Shown: in pieces, positions 29,201-36,309 of the stretch
How positions within the stretch are numbered: the first letter of the stretch is position 1
How the letters are laid out: each line of letters begins with the position of its first letter
Assembly (NCBI RefSeq): GCF_037975245.1
Contig: NC_092574.1
Span: forward strand, 21,663,713 to 21,727,712
From: Apostichopus japonicus
Lineage: Eukaryota; Echinodermata; Holothuroidea; Aspidochirotida; Stichopodidae
Direction: 5' to 3'
DNA length: 64,000 bases
Made by a program: the position numbers and the translations under genes
The notes under the pieces: generated by a model
The model's database searches: none
Told to the model about the DNA's origin: nothing
What the model saw: only the letters and a program-made list of their open reading frames with translations

Positions 29201-30237
29201 GACCATGGACGACCTGTGTATGCACACGCTCTGCGACTATCTCTACGAAGTGGCTAACACATTCACGGAGTTCTACGAAGTCTGCTATTGTGTGGAGAAA
29301 GACAAACAAACAGGTACTTTCATTGTTTGAGAAATTAATCAACGATTTGATGAACGATAAATGATGATTTAAAGCCGGCTAACGGAGGCTGGTTAACTCT
29401 TTTGATCTTCCACAGAGGAAAACCTGTAATAATGTTCGACATATTTTGAGTTTGTAGCCTAAACTTTGTACCTTGCTAGTACTTATTACTACAGCTAATT
29501 CAACTTTTTAATTTTTTAACATTGTTTCCGTGTTCTCGAGTACAACTTTTTAACAAGCTTCATGAATAATCAAAAACAAGGAATTGTTTCTTCCTCCATT
29601 TCATTGTTCACCTCTGCAATGTTCAAATATATTGTAATCCAATACTAGTGAAGGAATTAGTGTGCATAATCTGAAGATTCAAAAGTAAAATTTGAATTCA
29701 GTTCATTGGTCAGACTGAATGGGATTTCTGGAACTAGGAACCAGTGAGCCACTGGGTCTGAGATTCCAAAGGTGCCATCCGGATAATATGCCAAAGGTGC
29801 CATCCGGATAATATGCCAAAGGCGCCATCAAGACATGATGCGGAAGGCGCTGGCTTTGTTGGTAACAAATGGTGCTAATATTATCCAAGTGTGCAATTTC
29901 CAAAAAGCCCATCCATCATGACCAATTGATTGAACTCAAAGGAGAATTCAAAGGTGCCAAATGCACCACCGGCTGGATCGTTAAGCCGCTAAAATTTATG
30001 CCCCAGTTAGCTCATGGACATCTTGTATAGAAAGAGGTTCCATTCTTTGTACATATCTGTGATTTCTTGCCTGCTAACATTCTAAAATATTCTCTCTCTC
30101 TCTCCCTCTCTCTCTTTGCCTGTTTAGGTGAAGTGGTCAGCGTTGACATGGGTCGTCTGATGCTGTGCGAAGCCACTGCCAATGTTATGGCAGAATGTTT
30201 TGACATTCTTGGACTTCAACCTGTCCAAAAGATGTAA
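15628..30237 (+). CDS. RARS1: Cytosolic arginyl-tRNA synthetase RARS1, complete gene (15 coding exons)
   Basis: The fifteen exons join in frame to 664 aa (1,995 nt with stop), against 660 aa in human RARS1. The enzyme ligates arginine to tRNA-Arg; in many animals it belongs to the multi-synthetase complex through its N-terminal coiled coil. Seen here: a heptad-like N-terminus (residues ~5-64, [14 protein letters not shown]...[13 protein letters not shown]), and the ArgRS N-terminal domain ([10 protein letters not shown]). [15 protein letters not shown] follows, then the class I HIGH box as HVGH (211-214), [27 protein letters not shown] (382-394), and the degenerate KMSKS-equivalent KKFKTRSG (454-461). 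The C-terminal DALR anticodon domain is roughly 527-664, ending PVQKM. The start is GTCAACATGG, a good context. The gene looks intact, with no frameshift or missing core motif. Confidence 0.98.
16193..16246 (+). repeat. 27-bp tandem duplication
   Basis: GTGAAGCGTATTCTAGTTAT begins at 16193 and again at 16220, giving two head-to-tail copies 27 bp apart immediately upstream of a CRE. Confidence 0.85.
16248..16255 (+). promoter_or_regulatory. Consensus CRE TGACGTCA
   Basis: A perfect palindromic TGACGTCA (CREB/ATF site) about 575 bp into RARS1 intron 1, followed at ~16300 by GATATAAATCACGCG, a TATA-like sequence. Confidence 0.45.
16376..16434 (+). promoter_or_regulatory. CCAAT-bearing 14-bp inverted repeat flanking an octamer
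   Basis: ATTGGTTGAGTGCC (16376-16389) and GGCACTCAACCAAT (16421-16434) are perfect inverted copies, each with a CCAAT box. The 31-bp spacer contains the octamer ATTTGCAT and a near-palindromic GCATATG/CTGCATAT core. Confidence 0.6.
16584..16647. repeat. Perfect 19-bp inverted repeat (hairpin)
   Basis: CCCGAAGTCTACAGACGTA (16584-16602) pairs with TACGTCTGTAGACTTCGGG (16629-16647) across a 26-nt loop. It could be the remains of a small foldback transposon or a structured RNA; no family is recognised. Confidence 0.75.
17491..17637 (+). CDS. RARS1: RARS1 exon 2 (coiled coil)
   Basis: 49 codons rich in E, K and L with a leucine-zipper-like spacing, ending [10 protein letters not shown]. This is the N-terminal helix that binds the multi-synthetase complex in vertebrates. 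Boundaries are ACAG|GAG and AGG|GTCAGT. Confidence 0.93.
17638..18452 (+). other. RARS1: RARS1 intron 2
   Basis: Intron with a perfect 14-bp hairpin at 17788-17820 (CTTTATTTGTTGCA, 5-nt loop, and its reverse complement). The surrounding CATATGACA phrases are repeated. No coding sequence is present. Confidence 0.6.
18453..18641 (+). CDS. RARS1: RARS1 exon 3
   Basis: 63 codons including [19 protein letters not shown] and [17 protein letters not shown]. This is the start of the ArgRS N-terminal domain. The acceptor used is TAG|AGT, because the next AG downstream would give an immediate stop. Confidence 0.95.
18642..19590 (+). other. RARS1: RARS1 introns 3 and 4 (with exon 4 between)
   Basis: Apart from exon 4 this is plain AT-rich intron sequence with normal GT-AG ends. 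No repeat or regulatory element is recognised. Confidence 0.5.
19057..19143 (+). CDS. RARS1: RARS1 exon 4
   Basis: 29 codons, [20 protein letters not shown] then IPQNDIIEK, with phase 0 at both ends. It is the helix of the N-terminal domain that precedes [10 protein letters not shown]. Confidence 0.95.
19591..19816 (+). CDS. RARS1: RARS1 exon 5 (HIGH box)
   Basis: Carries [15 protein letters not shown], then [20 protein letters not shown] with the HIGH signature as HVGH. It ends one base into a glycine codon (GTAG|GTGAGA) that is completed by exon 6. Confidence 0.97.
19997..20133 (+). CDS. RARS1: RARS1 exon 6
   Basis: Encodes [20 protein letters not shown] then [10 protein letters not shown]...[13 protein letters not shown] is a near-invariant ArgRS catalytic-core motif. 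Confidence 0.97.
20161..20278. repeat. AT microsatellite inside an 18-bp inverted repeat
   Basis: GTGTGTTATTCTTTATTT (20161-20178) and its exact reverse complement (20261-20278) flank about 80 bp of TA-rich simple sequence. The right arm leads directly into the hammerhead-like sequence, so this probably marks the terminus of a mobile element. Confidence 0.8.
20290..20345 (-). ncRNA. Decayed hammerhead ribozyme motif (Penelope-like or retrozyme terminus)
   Basis: On the minus strand: CTGATGA (20327-20321), stem II GTCC/GGAC closed by CAAAA, AAAA where GAAA is required, then TCGGTC with a GTC cleavage triplet at 20300-20298. The upstream ACCTTTGC can pair with the downstream TTGAAGT as a short stem I. 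The CTGATGAGTCCCAAAAGGAC core is typical of type I hammerheads in animal Penelope-like elements and retrozymes. The lost G of GAAA should make it inactive. Confidence 0.65.
20346..20795 (+). other. RARS1: Rest of RARS1 intron 6
   Basis: This is probably the body of the element that carries the hammerhead, then ordinary intron. GGGGTGCACTCTGTAC and neighbouring sequence have no family that I can name. Confidence 0.35.
20796..20925 (+). CDS. RARS1: RARS1 exon 7
   Basis: Encodes [20 protein letters not shown] to [11 protein letters not shown], the ArgRS insertion and helical segment between GDWGTQFG and the substrate-binding strand. It ends in phase 1. Confidence 0.96.
20945..21400 (-). mobile_element. 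LINE 3' end fragment, minus orientation
   Basis: Read on the minus strand it contains [16 protein letters not shown], like the [10 protein letters not shown] end of CR1/L2-type ORF2. Then come GAGTGCTTTGAGATATTTTT, CATGTAATGCCCTATATAAA and an ATT-repeat tail ending near 20945. It is 5'-truncated. Confidence 0.55.
22030..23207 (+). mobile_element. Helitron-like non-autonomous element (Helentron/HINE type), candidate
   Basis: The left end is a 28-bp near-perfect palindrome (22032-22059) starting AGCTCATACC. Its inverted copy GGTATGAGCT lies subterminally on the right (23177-23186). A GCACCA/TGGTGC hairpin (23190-23202) follows, then CTAG. An 8-bp TCTATCAC microsatellite (about 22077-22122) sits near the left end. 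Asymmetric inverted repeats, a terminal hairpin and an internal microsatellite are hallmarks of Helentron-derived elements. No Rep/helicase coding remains. It occupies half of RARS1 intron 7. Confidence 0.6.
22531..22543 (+). promoter_or_regulatory. DR1 nuclear-receptor-like site in the Helitron-like element
   Basis: A perfect AGGTCAAAGGTCA (DR1, the HNF4/RXR-type half-site pair). A near match GGGTCAAAGGTCA lies at 22234-22246 and a weaker AGATCAAAGATCA at 22380-22392 in the same element. Confidence 0.45.
23288..23395 (+). CDS. RARS1: RARS1 exon 8
   Basis: Encodes [20 protein letters not shown] then [16 protein letters not shown]. It matches the N-KIY--L-V---RGES-Y motif of eukaryotic ArgRS. 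The preceding intron is the longest in the gene (about 2.4 kb) and full of transposon sequence. Confidence 0.96.
23550..23613 (+). repeat. 12-bp tandem repeat, 5 copies
   Basis: AAACCGTGGTGC is repeated five times without change in RARS1 intron 8. It reads as NRGA repeats in one frame but lies between splice sites with no exon evidence. Confidence 0.95.
23987..24165 (+). CDS. RARS1: RARS1 exon 9
   Basis: Encodes [16 protein letters not shown], then [20 protein letters not shown] and [21 protein letters not shown] shapes the arginine and ATP site. Confidence 0.97.
24166..24866 (+). other. RARS1: RARS1 intron 9
   Basis: Plain intron with a 16-nt C run near 24755-24768. Nothing else is recognised. 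Confidence 0.5.
24867..24976 (+). CDS. RARS1: RARS1 exon 10
   Basis: Encodes [20 protein letters not shown] then [16 protein letters not shown] plus a split lysine codon. It matches the VHF--IF-AA---GW motif, except that the usual Q-IF is DLII here, a modest substitution at a conserved strand. Confidence 0.95.
24977..25814 (+). other. RARS1: RARS1 intron 10
   Basis: AT-rich intron with a short GT repeat near 25220. No coding sequence or repeat family is recognised. Confidence 0.5.
25815..25920 (+). CDS. RARS1: RARS1 exon 11 (KMSKS-equivalent loop)
   Basis: Encodes [20 protein letters not shown] then [22 protein letters not shown] is the eukaryotic ArgRS replacement for the class I KMSKS loop. 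The acceptor is CCGTAG and the donor AAG|GTACGT. Confidence 0.96.
26455..26682 (-). mobile_element. tRNA-derived SINE, minus orientation
   Basis: Read on the minus strand, it starts GGAGTGTTAGCTCAGTGGTT (tRNA A box) and reaches CCCCGGTTCGAGTC (B box) with the 3' half of the T stem missing. A ~150-bp body without ORF follows. It sits in RARS1 intron 11. Confidence 0.6.
27006..27119 (+). CDS. RARS1: RARS1 exon 12
   Basis: 38 codons, [20 protein letters not shown] then [18 protein letters not shown]. The [19 protein letters not shown] block links the catalytic core and the anticodon-binding domain. Confidence 0.97.
27120..27854 (+). other. RARS1: RARS1 intron 12
   Basis: Contains two G-rich runs (near 27294-27308 and 27420-27450) and a T-rich polypyrimidine region before exon 13. 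Nothing else is recognised. Confidence 0.5.
27855..27913 (+). CDS. RARS1: RARS1 exon 13
   Basis: A 59-nt exon coding [19 protein letters not shown] plus a split arginine codon. It starts the DALR-type helical anticodon-binding domain (Y-LYA--RI motif). Confidence 0.95.
28140..28740. repeat. Degenerate tandem repeat in RARS1 intron 13, split by a retroposon tail
   Basis: Variants of TTCAAGTTGTAAGACACATG, TCGTCAAGTCACACAGTCTC recur about every 45-60 bp from 28140 to 28500 and again at 28640-28740. Between them are an ATA microsatellite (28506-28547) and TTTATGGTGCTTAAGCGACTT, a retroposon-like 3' end that seems to have interrupted the array. Confidence 0.6.
29066..29313 (+). CDS. RARS1: RARS1 exon 14 (DALR domain)
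   Basis: Encodes [14 protein letters not shown], then [40 protein letters not shown] and [20 protein letters not shown] and L--Y-YE-A--F--FY--C are ArgRS C-domain signatures. Confidence 0.97.
29766..29840. repeat. 25-bp tandem repeat, 3 copies
   Basis: CCAAAGGTGCCATCCGGATA... repeats at 29766 and 29791 without change, and at 29816 in diverged form, within RARS1 intron 14. Confidence 0.9.
30128..30237 (+). CDS. RARS1: RARS1 exon 15 (stop)
   Basis: Encodes [20 protein letters not shown] then [16 protein letters not shown] and a TAA stop. R--LCEA---V---GF-ILGI-PV-(R/K)M is the universal ArgRS C-terminus. A long CT-rich tract precedes the acceptor. Confidence 0.97.
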
Positions 30238-30339
30238 CATCCTAGACACATATACCACTGAAGAGAAATCTTGAAATTATGCTCTTTATAAACTTTGTTG
30301 CAACCTGAAAATGTATCAGCTCATATAACAGATGATTAC

Positions 30340-30345
30340 ATTAAA
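30340..30345 (+). promoter_or_regulatory. RARS1: Candidate RARS1 poly(A) signal ATTAAA
   Basis: ATTAAA lies about 100 nt after the RARS1 stop codon and is followed by a T/G-rich stretch. A canonical AATAAA at 31074-31079 is an alternative distal signal. The choice cannot be made without transcript data. Confidence 0.4.
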
Positions 30346-31099
30346 AATTCCTTTTCAATTTGTTCCTTTTGTCTGGCATCAAATTCATAGGTTGGATAAA
30401 TACTTTTGTTGTGTCTACTTATAAGGCAGTTATCTTATAGCAGCCAAAATGCTGTCACATTTGCCACTTTCTGGCAATAGTTAAGTGACAAGCAAACCCA
30501 AGTGTTACTAGACACAGGTTTTACAAGGGGATTTAAACTTCCTCTGTAAACTTAATTTGCATTGCCAGCAAATATCTTTGAAAAACCAAAAAGTGGGCAT
30601 CTGTGATTCTTCTTAACTTTTGTCAAACTCTTGAAGTTGTTGAACTGCTCATTTATAAAGGGTGTTACTGCACATAGACTCAGTTTTTGTCTTCACAAAC
30701 CTGCCTCAGCTTATTGGAATCATGAAAGGAGACACATGCCCAACCATCATATTTAGCTTATATAAGAGAGATTTATGTGAAGAAGAATTCCCATTAACAG
30801 CTAAGAAAAATCTTGCTGCAACTTGGGAGATATCCTATCTTTAAATGTTTTGACTGGGAATTGTCATATTATAAATCTGTGCTATCATAATGCCACTAGG
30901 ATCCAAACCATTCTTAATACTTTCTCTTTTTCGTTTTTTTTTTTTTTTTCCCTTTCATATTTTCAAGGTGACATGTTAACAGATTTGACACTGAAGTGAA
31001 TTCTGTCATTATTATTAGTTCATGTTAAGAGCTCCAATAGTTGTGATTCAACTGTTTCATCTTTATCACAGAAAATAAACTTGGTATCGAATTACGATA
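30346..31099 (+). other. RARS1 3' flank
   Basis: AT-rich, with a 16-nt T run near 30936-30950 and a canonical AATAAA at 31074-31079. It may be a long RARS1 3' UTR. No ORF of interest. Confidence 0.4.
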
Positions 31100-31325
31100 A
31101 AAATATAAAATAATGAATCATGTTGGCTTAATGGTGTCATGTTAGACTTTGTCAAGTCTTTTCAGGCGGTGTGTGAATAGAACATCAAATCTGTGCTTTC
31201 TCCCAGAATTGACATTGAAATTAGTTCTTTCATGATGAGCTCTTGTTAAGAGCTTGAAAAAAAAGTATAAAATAATGAAATCATGTTGGTTCAATGATGT
31301 CTTATTGAGACTTGGTCACAGACAG
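31100..31325. repeat. Diverged ~162-bp tandem duplication
   Basis: TATAAAATAATGAATCATGTTGG at 31104 recurs with one added base at 31266. Flanking GTTAAGAGCT and 'GACTTxGTCA' phrases also correspond, so a segment of about 162 bp downstream of RARS1 was duplicated. Confidence 0.65.
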
Positions 31326-31396
31326 CCGGTCTGTGGTATCTCCCAAATGGAATCAGATTTGATTTGACTGATTGGGGCTAGTGTCATGACAGAGTT

Positions 31397-31590
31397 ATCT
31401 CGGCCTTTTGGCTAAGATCATGTGTAGTATCTGTTCCATTTCGAGGGAATGGTGATGCACACCTGACGATGATCACACAGTCACAGTCCCGATGCAAGGG
31501 GACTGGGGTTGAGAGCGATCAGTCGTGTGGTAGTTTTGGTTTTCGTGCCCAGGTTCTTTCCTGGGCGACTTTTCCTTAAAAGAAAAGTAT
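31397..31590 (+). ncRNA. U2-snRNA-headed RNA-like sequence (SINEU-like element or U2-derived RNA)
   Basis: TCTCGGCCTTTTGGCTAAGA and the next 19 nt (31398-31436) match the 5' domain of U2 snRNA with one difference, including the branch-site-recognition GTAGTA. After GTTC the sequence no longer resembles U2. A large imperfect stem-loop follows (31459-31530, with CAGTCCC/GGGACTG inside). Then come AGTTTTGG (31532-31539, like an Sm site), a hairpin GCCCAGG/CCTGGGC (31547-31566) and TTTT. Total length is about 190 nt, close to U2 itself. It could be a short retroposon with a U2 head, or an snRNA-like gene. Confidence 0.65.
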
Positions 31591-31599
31591 CTCTATCAC

Positions 31600-33890
31600 A
31601 TGATAGATAATGATAGTTTGATTTGTGTCTCTACTTTAAAGGATTGGAGAAACCTCCATAAAAATGATTGGAGACCAATCTGCTGAAGGTTTGCCTCTGA
31701 TGAAGTATTTTTTGTTGGACATCAAAGTGGTGGAAAGCAGAAGTGGGGGAGGGGGAAGAACTGATGTGCCCTGTTACAACCTCCCCCAACCCCTTAAAGC
31801 AAACTGACAATTTGTGTCAGGGTACATTCCCCTCATTTATTGTGTGATGTTAAAAATACCACTGGGAAATTAGTCAGTAAGCAGGTATACTTTTATCAAA
31901 AGAAAGAATAAAGAATAGAAAACTACAAAGACAGTTTCATGTACTTTTTAGACTTGCCCAAGTCTTGAATACTTGGTAACCCTGATATTTGTTTAACCAG
32001 TTTTATCGAGCAGTTTCCTTTATAAATGTTCGTCAGATGCCCCCTCTTGCAAAAGTTAATGAGTCATCTTTGATAATCTCCCAACCCAATGCACCCTCCA
32101 TCCCTTTAGTTTTCAGTTTTATTTCAAATAGTCTGAAAAAAGTATGTCAAGTTTGTGCATTTATTTATTTGATTTATTTCACCTTTATTTTGAGAGGGTA
32201 ACTCGGTTACCAGAGGCTAATCTTCCCGAAACTCTCTTGCATATAATTGCTATAAAACAGATAGGTGTAAATGCAATAATAATTATGGGCATGACTAATA
32301 AAAGCAATAGTATGTATTCACAACCAATGCCTATCTAAGTATGAAAACACATTTTAAGTTATGAAGTGTTTATCCTCTTATCATATAAGCACATGACACA
32401 CACAAAAAAAATCGAAAAGCATCAAGTTTATTTTTATCCATATAACCATTTATTTTTTGCTTTGGTCACTGCTACCAGAAATATTTTACAACCTTTTTAT
32501 ACACAGAAGAATCCAAAGGTTCTCCCAAAGTACCAAGAAAATAATCTTTGTAAAAGTTAAAAAAAAGAAGGTAAAACATCATAGAAAAAGAATACATTAT
32601 CTTTGCAACCACTTGTGTTTTAAGAATACATTATTTTTAACTTTTAATCTCAAGGTAAACATAGAGAGAGATATGACATTAAAGAGAAACACTTGCAGAG
32701 AAATTTTCTGCTTTATTCAATTTGAAATTAGTAAGCTGATAAGCCAAGTATAGTCTGACAACAGTATTAGTGCCTGACATTGTTGCCATGGTAATCATGT
32801 AACATCTCGAGCTATATGCATAGTACAGTATAAATAAATGTTATGAGGTACTTGTTCTGCTTTGTGGTGGAAGACAGCTTTTGAAGACCAGAATACAATA
32901 GCCAGTTTTTGCAATTTTTTTTTATCATATTCTTTAAGGAAAAAAGAAATGCCAATTTATAGCCTTTACCGATGGATAATTCCTATCAGAAGAAACTAGA
33001 TTTATAGTCGGTTACATGAATGCGAAAATCATGTTACTTGCATAATAGTCTGGTTCTGTATGACTAGGATTGGGCTTTCATGTTTACAATTTTTCTGTTA
33101 ATGTGCAATAATTTATTCGACCAAGTTGCCAAAATTGCGTTTCAGACTGAAGCTCCTAGTTTGAGAATGAAAGGAAAGACAATACACATTGTGGCACATA
33201 AAACTTGATTGTCGTAAGTAAATATTACAGTTTAGTTAGAAAATATTAAGATGTTCAAAAAAGTGTTAAGAAATCACCACGCTTGCATGAAATGAATACT
33301 AAATGTAGATGAAACCAAAAGATTATTTAAAAAAAGTCTTACCCTGTATCTTGTGCAAGGCACATGACAGATAAAGGACATACATGTAAAAATGAATACA
33401 TTTGTGGTCATTCATTTGGCTACTTACATTTATAGCAAAATGCTTTCTTATTTAAACAAAAAAAACAAAAAAAACTTGAAGCAAAAGTGGTGCCGTTTTC
33501 TTAATTTACAAAAATATTACTTTGAATACAAGTTGGTCGGAAAGAAGATATCAATTTCATCTTTATGGAATATTCATGTCTAGTTCATAAAACATTTCCT
33601 AAACTACATGATCGCTACAAAAACAATCCATATTGGATATTTGCAAACAGAATATGATCAAAACAATTAGACTTTTTTTCAACAAAGTTTTTTCCAGTAG
33701 CAAATGGTGGTTGTGGCACAAAAAAAAAATCATTTACATGTTGATGTATCACTATGTTGCCACTAAAGATAGTCCATTCTTCGACTAACCTTGGGCAGTT
33801 TTGAGGTTGATGAAATGTACCAAATGTACCTGGCAACAAGCAGACATTTTATCTGGCAACAGCAGAATAGATGACATGTCAATTAAAATG
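31600..33890. other. Convergent intergenic region between RARS1 and FAT4
   Basis: AT-rich sequence with scattered T-rich and A-rich runs and several minus-strand AATAAA motifs (for example 33112-33117) that could end a long FAT4 3' UTR. No gene is seen. Confidence 0.45.
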
Positions 33891-33893
33891 TCT

Positions 33894-33956
33894 TCCCCCT
33901 CCCCCGCCCCTCCCCCGCCCCTCCCCGCCCCTCCCCCGCCCCTCCCCCTCCCCTCC
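33894..33956 (-). repeat. G-rich tract with G-quadruplex potential (minus strand)
   Basis: The minus strand reads repeated GGGG(C/A)GGGGGAG blocks: more than ten runs of four or five G within 63 nt. It lies just downstream of the first FAT4 poly(A) signal and on the transcribed-RNA strand. Confidence 0.85.
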
Positions 33957-34056
33957 ACTACAAAGCATCTACCACTCAGAAAGTCAAATACTTTTACAAA
34001 CTTTTTGCATATATATTTTAATCTAAATTCAGGCATACTTAAATAAGCAACCAAAA

Positions 34057-34062
34057 TTTATT
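34057..34062 (-). promoter_or_regulatory. FAT4: Candidate FAT4 poly(A) signal AATAAA
   Basis: This is the first canonical AATAAA on the minus strand, about 475 nt after the FAT4 stop. A G-rich tract on the same strand begins about 100 nt further on, where G-rich auxiliary elements are known to aid cleavage. Further AATAAA motifs occur at 33112-33117 and beyond, so a longer 3' UTR is possible. Confidence 0.4.
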
Positions 34063-34537
34063 ACATCTCAAAAAGAAAATCAACAGACAGGAGAGTACAT
34101 ATTGTGGAAAAAAATCTGTCATGATAATATTCCACTGTGCAAAGAGAAAAGTAAAACTGTGGAAGATGCCTTTTAAGTGTGACTAGCAATAGTACAAGGT
34201 TTCCTTATAAATTTACAGATGACATCTGCTTTGAACCAAGCAAATCTGGGACTTAATTCATATTTTTCTCATTTTCTTGTGGCCACTAAACACAGTTTTA
34301 AATAAGCAATTGCAAAGATAAAAGTTGAGATGTCCAAAACTTCTTTTCAAATAAGTTAAACAAAATTAAACGATACAACATCATACAACATCATATAAAA
34401 ACTAAATCAAAGAGACCGCAGCCGTTTGAACCGAACGGCTGCTTGAAAATCTCTTCCCCAGTTACCATAGAAACTAATTGCTGTCTTTTGTACAGATATC
34501 ATATGATGGAACTTTTAAAATATAGTCTTTATCTAAT

Positions 34538-36309
34538 TTACACAAATTCTTCGCCGTTAATATTTGCATCTAGACGAACCTTCGGGCTCTTCTTACCCCC
34601 GCTCAGATCATTCAGCATGGCTATATCCCTGCAAACCGGAGACAAATTCTGGAAGCTCGGTCCCCAGTTTAGCAGTTGATCGAGGGGGAAGTGAACTGCG
34701 GGTTCTGGGCCTCTGCCGCCCCCATTCTCATCCTCGGAGGAAAATGGCGTTCTCTGTGAGCCCCCGTCGGAGTCTAATCTGCCGTTTGAAACGGCCGTCA
34801 AGTTATCTATACTAGCGAGTTTACTCATGATGTAGGTCCCGGTATCGATATCTGGTTCCATCTCCGAACACGTGAAAGACGCTGCACTCTCGTCCGACGA
34901 CGATGTTTCTGGAGGCTCTAACAGAGCCGCCGGTCTGCTTAGATTGTTAACGTTTGCCTCGTCGCTGACCGAGGATAGATTGTCTATAGTGCTGGTGTGG
35001 CTATGGGTGCCGGACATGAGGTCCGGTCTGGCCGAGTTCAACTTTGCCACTTCGTCGGCCGTCAGGCCCAACTGTTGCCCTTTCTTACTTTTACTCGAGA
35101 CGGGCGTCTTGGACCTGCTCTTCCTGGAGTGTTGAGAAGGAACAGACACGGCGCTCATTGGGCTTTTAGTTCTACCCGTCCGCCCGCTGCGTACACTGCT
35201 TATGTCCGAGCGATGCGCGACGCTGCGAAGTTCGCTGTGCTCGGATCCCACTGGAGTTGGTATATTCCTTCCTTCGCTGTGGGTGTAGGGACTAGCGGCC
35301 CGCCGCACGTCCACACCGCCGTCCGGCGTTTGCATCAGCATTACACTGGGAGAGTAGCGATAATGGCTCGTTGGAACGGGGGTGCTGTTTCCAAACACTG
35401 AAGGGCTAACTCTACCAATGAAGGGGTTGGGGCTCTGCCTGGTCATGCTAATAGGGCTTTCACGAGACGGGGAGGCCTGTATTCGAGCCAACATTGGATT
35501 TGGGCTTCGGCGGTGTTTCTTCCTCCGCCCATCCCTGTCATGGTAATGTCTGTAATGATAGGCTACATCGATATCCGAGGGCGCTATACTACTGGCATTC
35601 TCGATATCGTAATGCTCGGGGCAGTTGTCGCTGTGCGTGTTGTCGTCGATCTTTTCCACCTCGGGGGAGCTGTTTGACGGTACCGCGCTGCTCTGCACGT
35701 TTTGATCGATGATGTCGGGTTGTCTCTGCATCGATGACAGGTGATCGTCCTCGGGCAGCTTGTCGGCATTGTACCCGATCATGGTCGCATCGTCGAAGGT
35801 ATCGTTGTTGATGAACGTGGGGTTATCCAGAGACCCATTTCCCGTGTACATGTTCGGTTTTGGAGACTTTGGCGGCATGTTGTAACGACGTCTCAAGAAG
35901 ACCCCCATCAGAATAACCACCAAGAGAACAATGATGACGATCACTGCTATGACTCCTATCAGTACCATATCAGGCGAGCCGTTGCCCGAGGCTACCTGGC
36001 TTGTACCCATGGTACACAGGGTACCTGTGTAACCTTCCCCGCAAGCACAGATGAACGAACCCTCTGTCTCGAAACAAGAACCGCCATTTTCACACGGAGA
36101 CGAGAGGCAGGGCCGATTGTAGCAGGTAAAGCCGGCACCGACAGAAGTGCAAATTTGGCCACTGCCACAAGGCATGGAAGCACAGGGGTCCACAGATTGG
36201 CAACCGTTACCGACATTCTCTGAGGGTACCACTTCAAACCTCTCGTTGGCACCACTGAATGGCATTGCCTCACCATCGAATTCAAACCCTTGGATACAAC
36301 CAGAGAAAC
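34538..36309 (-). CDS. FAT4: FAT4 last exon (laminin-G 2 end, EGF, transmembrane helix, cytoplasmic tail)
   Basis: Starts FSGCIQGFEFDGEAMPFSG (laminin-G ending). Next is an EGF-like module with fewer cysteines (CASMPCGSGQICTSV) and a regular EGF (CLSSPCENGGSCF...CACGEGYTGTLC). The transmembrane helix MVLIGVIAVIVIIVLLVVIL ends in RRR. The ~450-aa tail is Ser/Pro/Arg-rich. Blocks shared with vertebrate FAT4 are ENASSIAPSDID, SSSDESAASFTCSEME and LLNWGPSFQNLSPVCRDIA, the region linked to Fat signalling outputs. The C-terminal EEFV resembles a PDZ ligand. The whole tail is in one exon, so tail splicing isoforms of the FAT1 kind are not evident. Confidence 0.97.

Noticed and set aside
33785-34054. 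Glycine/proline-rich ORFs on both strands
   Set aside because: Translation of a simple G/C-rich tract; low complexity with no exon signals.
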